Origin: a bacterium
GTDB taxonomy: Bacteria > Chloroflexota > Dormibacteria > UBA8260 > Bog-877
Direction of reading: 5' to 3'
NCBI GenBank assembly: GCA_021791455.1
Contig: JAJYWM010000430.1
Coordinates: 1 to 15,114, forward strand
Length of the DNA: 15,114 bases
The position numbers and the translations under genes were made by a program. Positions within the stretch are counted from its first letter, which is position 1; every line of letters begins with the position of its first letter. Of this stretch, positions 13,885-15,114 are shown piece by piece. The notes below the pieces were generated by a model, which ran no database searches, was not told the DNA's origin, and saw only the letters and a list, made by a program, of their open reading frames with translations.

Positions 13885-13959
13885 TCCTCCGGTCAAGCGT
13901 GAGCCCGACTACTCCAAGGGCCGTCCGGTCCAGTTGAGCGCAGCCCCCGCGCCTAAGGC

Positions 13960-13965
13960 ATTGTA
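13960..13965 (-). promoter_or_regulatory. Candidate -10 box of the glycan operon
   Basis: On the minus strand TACAAT (5/6 match to TATAAT) would start transcription near 13953, about 70 bases before the leader ORF. A -35 is poor: GTGACG lies 20 bases upstream, too far for a standard promoter. The rest of 13885-13996 shows no other clear signal. Confidence 0.3.
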
Positions 13966-13996
13966 CCGGCAGCGGTCTCGAGGGCCGTCACGTGGT

Positions 13997-14020
13997 GCCT
14001 AGCAGGGTGTTGAACTAGGC
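13997..14020. repeat. Inverted repeat GCCTAG/CTAGGC, likely IS5 end
   Basis: GCCTAG (13997-14002) and CTAGGC (14015-14020) surround CAGGGTGTTGAA. The string CTAGCAGGGTGTTGAA recalls the CTAGCAGG-TGTTGAA type of terminus found on some IS5-like elements, so the inner end of the IS5 element probably lies here. It could also act as a terminator. The other terminus is outside the window, so this cannot be proved here. Confidence 0.4.
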
Positions 14021-14146
14021 AAAGAGGGGGGCGCCCTCGCGAAGTGGGAGTTCGGGGGATTTTCAGGGTGGGGACGGGGTCCGAGACTGCCCCGGCGAGG
14101 GCCGGAAGCCCTGCGGGAAGGCGGTTCGGACCACGGTCGGGGCCAC

Positions 14147-15114
14147 TCACGCCGCTGCCCCCACCAGCTTGCCCATTCGGACCACGTTGTAGGCCGCCAT
14201 CGTCAGCTCCACCCACAGCCGGTCCCGCTCCACCCCGTTGTAGCGAAGTTTCCTGCTTATCCCAACCGTCTTGGTCCAGCCGAAGAATTCCTCCACCCGC
14301 TTGCGCTTCCGTTGGCTCACCTGGTACCCCGGAGTGGTCGCCAGCCGGGCCAGGAGCGCGCTGCCCCAGTAGCTCTCCGGCCGGGCCACGTGGGGAGTGA
14401 CCCGCAACTCCTCACACGCCTGGAGGAAGTCCTGCGTGTCGTACCCCTTGTCCGTTCCCAGGGTGAGGCGACGGCGCCGCACCCGCTCGCGCAGCCGCTT
14501 CAGCATCTGCGTCGCCGCCTCGCGCTCGCTGGTTCCGCTGGCCCGGGTCACCTCCAGGTCCACGACCAGCCCGTGGCGGTTCTCCATCAGGACGTGCCCC
14601 GCAAAGCACATTTTGGTCTCCTTGCCCAGCCCCTTGCGGGCCATCAGGGCTTCCGGGTCGGTTCTGGAGAAGTGGGTCAAATTGCTCCGGTGCTCGCCCT
14701 TGAAGTCGACATCCGGGTTGCTGGGGGTGTAGCCGTCGCCGTCCCCGGGACCGTCATCCTGGTCCCGGGGCCGCAGGCTCTTCATCGAGGCCCACGCCTC
14801 CAGCAGAGTCCCGTCCACCGTGAAGTGGCTGGAGGAGAGCAGGTGCCGCCTCCGGGCCTGCTCCACCACCGCCTCGAAGAACTGCCGGCTCACCCGATGC
14901 TCCAGCAGCCGCCTGCGGTTCTTGGCGAAGCTGGAGTGGTCGAAAGGCTCGTCCTCCACGTTCAGCCCCAGGAACCACGTGAAGGGCAGGTCGTACCGCA
15001 GCCGCTCGCAGAACTGCCGCTCACTGCGGATCGAGTACAGAGCCATCAATAGGCAGCTCTTGAGCAGATGCTCCGGCGGGATCGGGGGGCGCCCGATCTG
15101 CGCGCACATCCTCT
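14147..15114 (-). CDS. IS5-family transposase, 5' end outside the window
   Basis: The visible 320 codons match the IS5-type DDE transposase: GRPPIPPEHLLKSCLLMALY (6-25), SIRSERQFCERLRYDLPFTW (26-45), DEPFDHSSFAKNRRRLLEH (53-71), FTVDGTLLEAWASMKSL (Asp99), LTLGTDKGYDT (Asp220), and KRVEEFFGWTKT with the third acid at Glu273/274, then the TMAAYNVVRMGKL end. All catalytic residues are present. Relatives have roughly 40-50 residues before the GRPPIPPE segment, and no stop precedes the first Met here (15109), so the start lies beyond the window. It is probably intact but the missing part cannot be judged. Confidence 0.88.
   Translation of the reverse strand, partial: RMCAQIGRPPIPPEHLLKSCLLMALYSIRSERQFCERLRYDLPFTWFLGLNVEDEPFDHSSFAKNRRRLLEHRVSRQFFEAVVEQARRRHLLSSSHFTVDGTLLEAWASMKSLRPRDQDDGPGDGDGYTPSNPDVDFKGEHRSNLTHFSRTDPEALMARKGLGKETKMCFAGHVLMENRHGLVVDLEVTRASGTSEREAATQMLKRLRERVRRRRLTLGTDKGYDTQDFLQACEELRVTPHVARPESYWGSALLARLATTPGYQVSQRKRKRVEEFFGWTKTVGISRKLRYNGVERDRLWVELTMAAYNVVRMGKLVGAAA

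Larger units (their letters stand above)
13997..15114 (-). mobile_element. IS5-family insertion sequence, cut by window edge
   Basis: The element holds an IS5-type transposase gene open to the right edge. Its 3' noncoding stretch (14021-14146) contains GC-rich inverted sequence such as GGGCGCCC and AGGGC-CGGAA-GCCCT, and no gene. The left boundary is placed at the GCCTAG repeat and is tentative. Confidence 0.6.

Noticed and set aside
14312..15052. Plus-strand frame of 246 codons
   Set aside because: Shadow of the IS5 transposase, which has all its catalytic motifs on the minus strand.
3789..15114. Composite transposon carrying the glycan operon between two insertion sequences
   Set aside because: The flanking elements belong to different families (IS1634 and IS5) with unrelated ends, so they cannot move the interval together.
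1..15114. CRISPR array, riboswitch, rRNA or restriction/defence cassette
   Set aside because: No spaced array of 25-40 base repeats, no known aptamer pattern and no rRNA sequence was seen; apart from the element nuclease no defence-type gene is present.

Overview
This 15.1-kb window is GC-rich, uses many GTG starts, chains its genes by 4-base stop/start overlaps (GTGA, ATGA) and has a tRNA gene without an encoded CCA end. This suits an actinomycete or another high-GC soil-type lineage; nothing in the window fixes the genus.

Left part (1-3.8 kb): a tRNA-Thr(UGU) gene is followed by repeat-rich noncoding DNA that looks like the attachment region of an integrated element. Next come seven minus-strand genes with phage or integrative-element character, read toward the tRNA: a DUF3987-type primase/helicase lacking its N-terminal part, an unknown protein, a small PDDEXK resolvase-like nuclease, an HGGxSTG-type zinc-ribbon protein and three small unknown proteins. 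No integrase, terminase or structural gene is present, so this is a remnant or one end of a larger element. Middle (3.8-5.8 kb): an intact IS1634-family insertion sequence, then about 290 bp without a recognisable gene.

Right part (5.8-13.9 kb): one minus-strand operon for a surface polysaccharide or glycoconjugate. It begins with a likely 26-codon leader ORF, then UDP-glucose 6-dehydrogenase, UDP-glucuronate decarboxylase (UDP-xylose synthase), a DPM1-like GT2, a 948-aa protein joining an unknown N-terminal region to a GT2 and a GT4 domain, and a polytopic GT-C-like membrane protein. The first two enzymes make UDP-glucuronate and UDP-xylose from UDP-glucose. The GT2 could load a sugar onto polyprenyl phosphate, the GT-C-like protein could use that lipid-linked donor outside the membrane, and the GT2-GT4 protein could perform two cytoplasmic transfers. 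The enzyme families are read from the sequence; the joint pathway is inference.

Right end (14.0-15.1 kb): an IS5-family element, cut by the window edge, lies just upstream of the operon. Two unrelated insertion sequences thus bracket the glycan genes, and the operon promoter lies within about 100 bp of an IS end.

The most unusual signals are the inverted pair of tandem 12-mers beside the tRNA, the leader ORF coupled to ugd, an exact 14-bp start-site repeat enclosing a 32-codon ORF before the GT2 gene, the GT2-GT4 fusion, and a promoter that would give the IS1634 transposase an almost leaderless mRNA.
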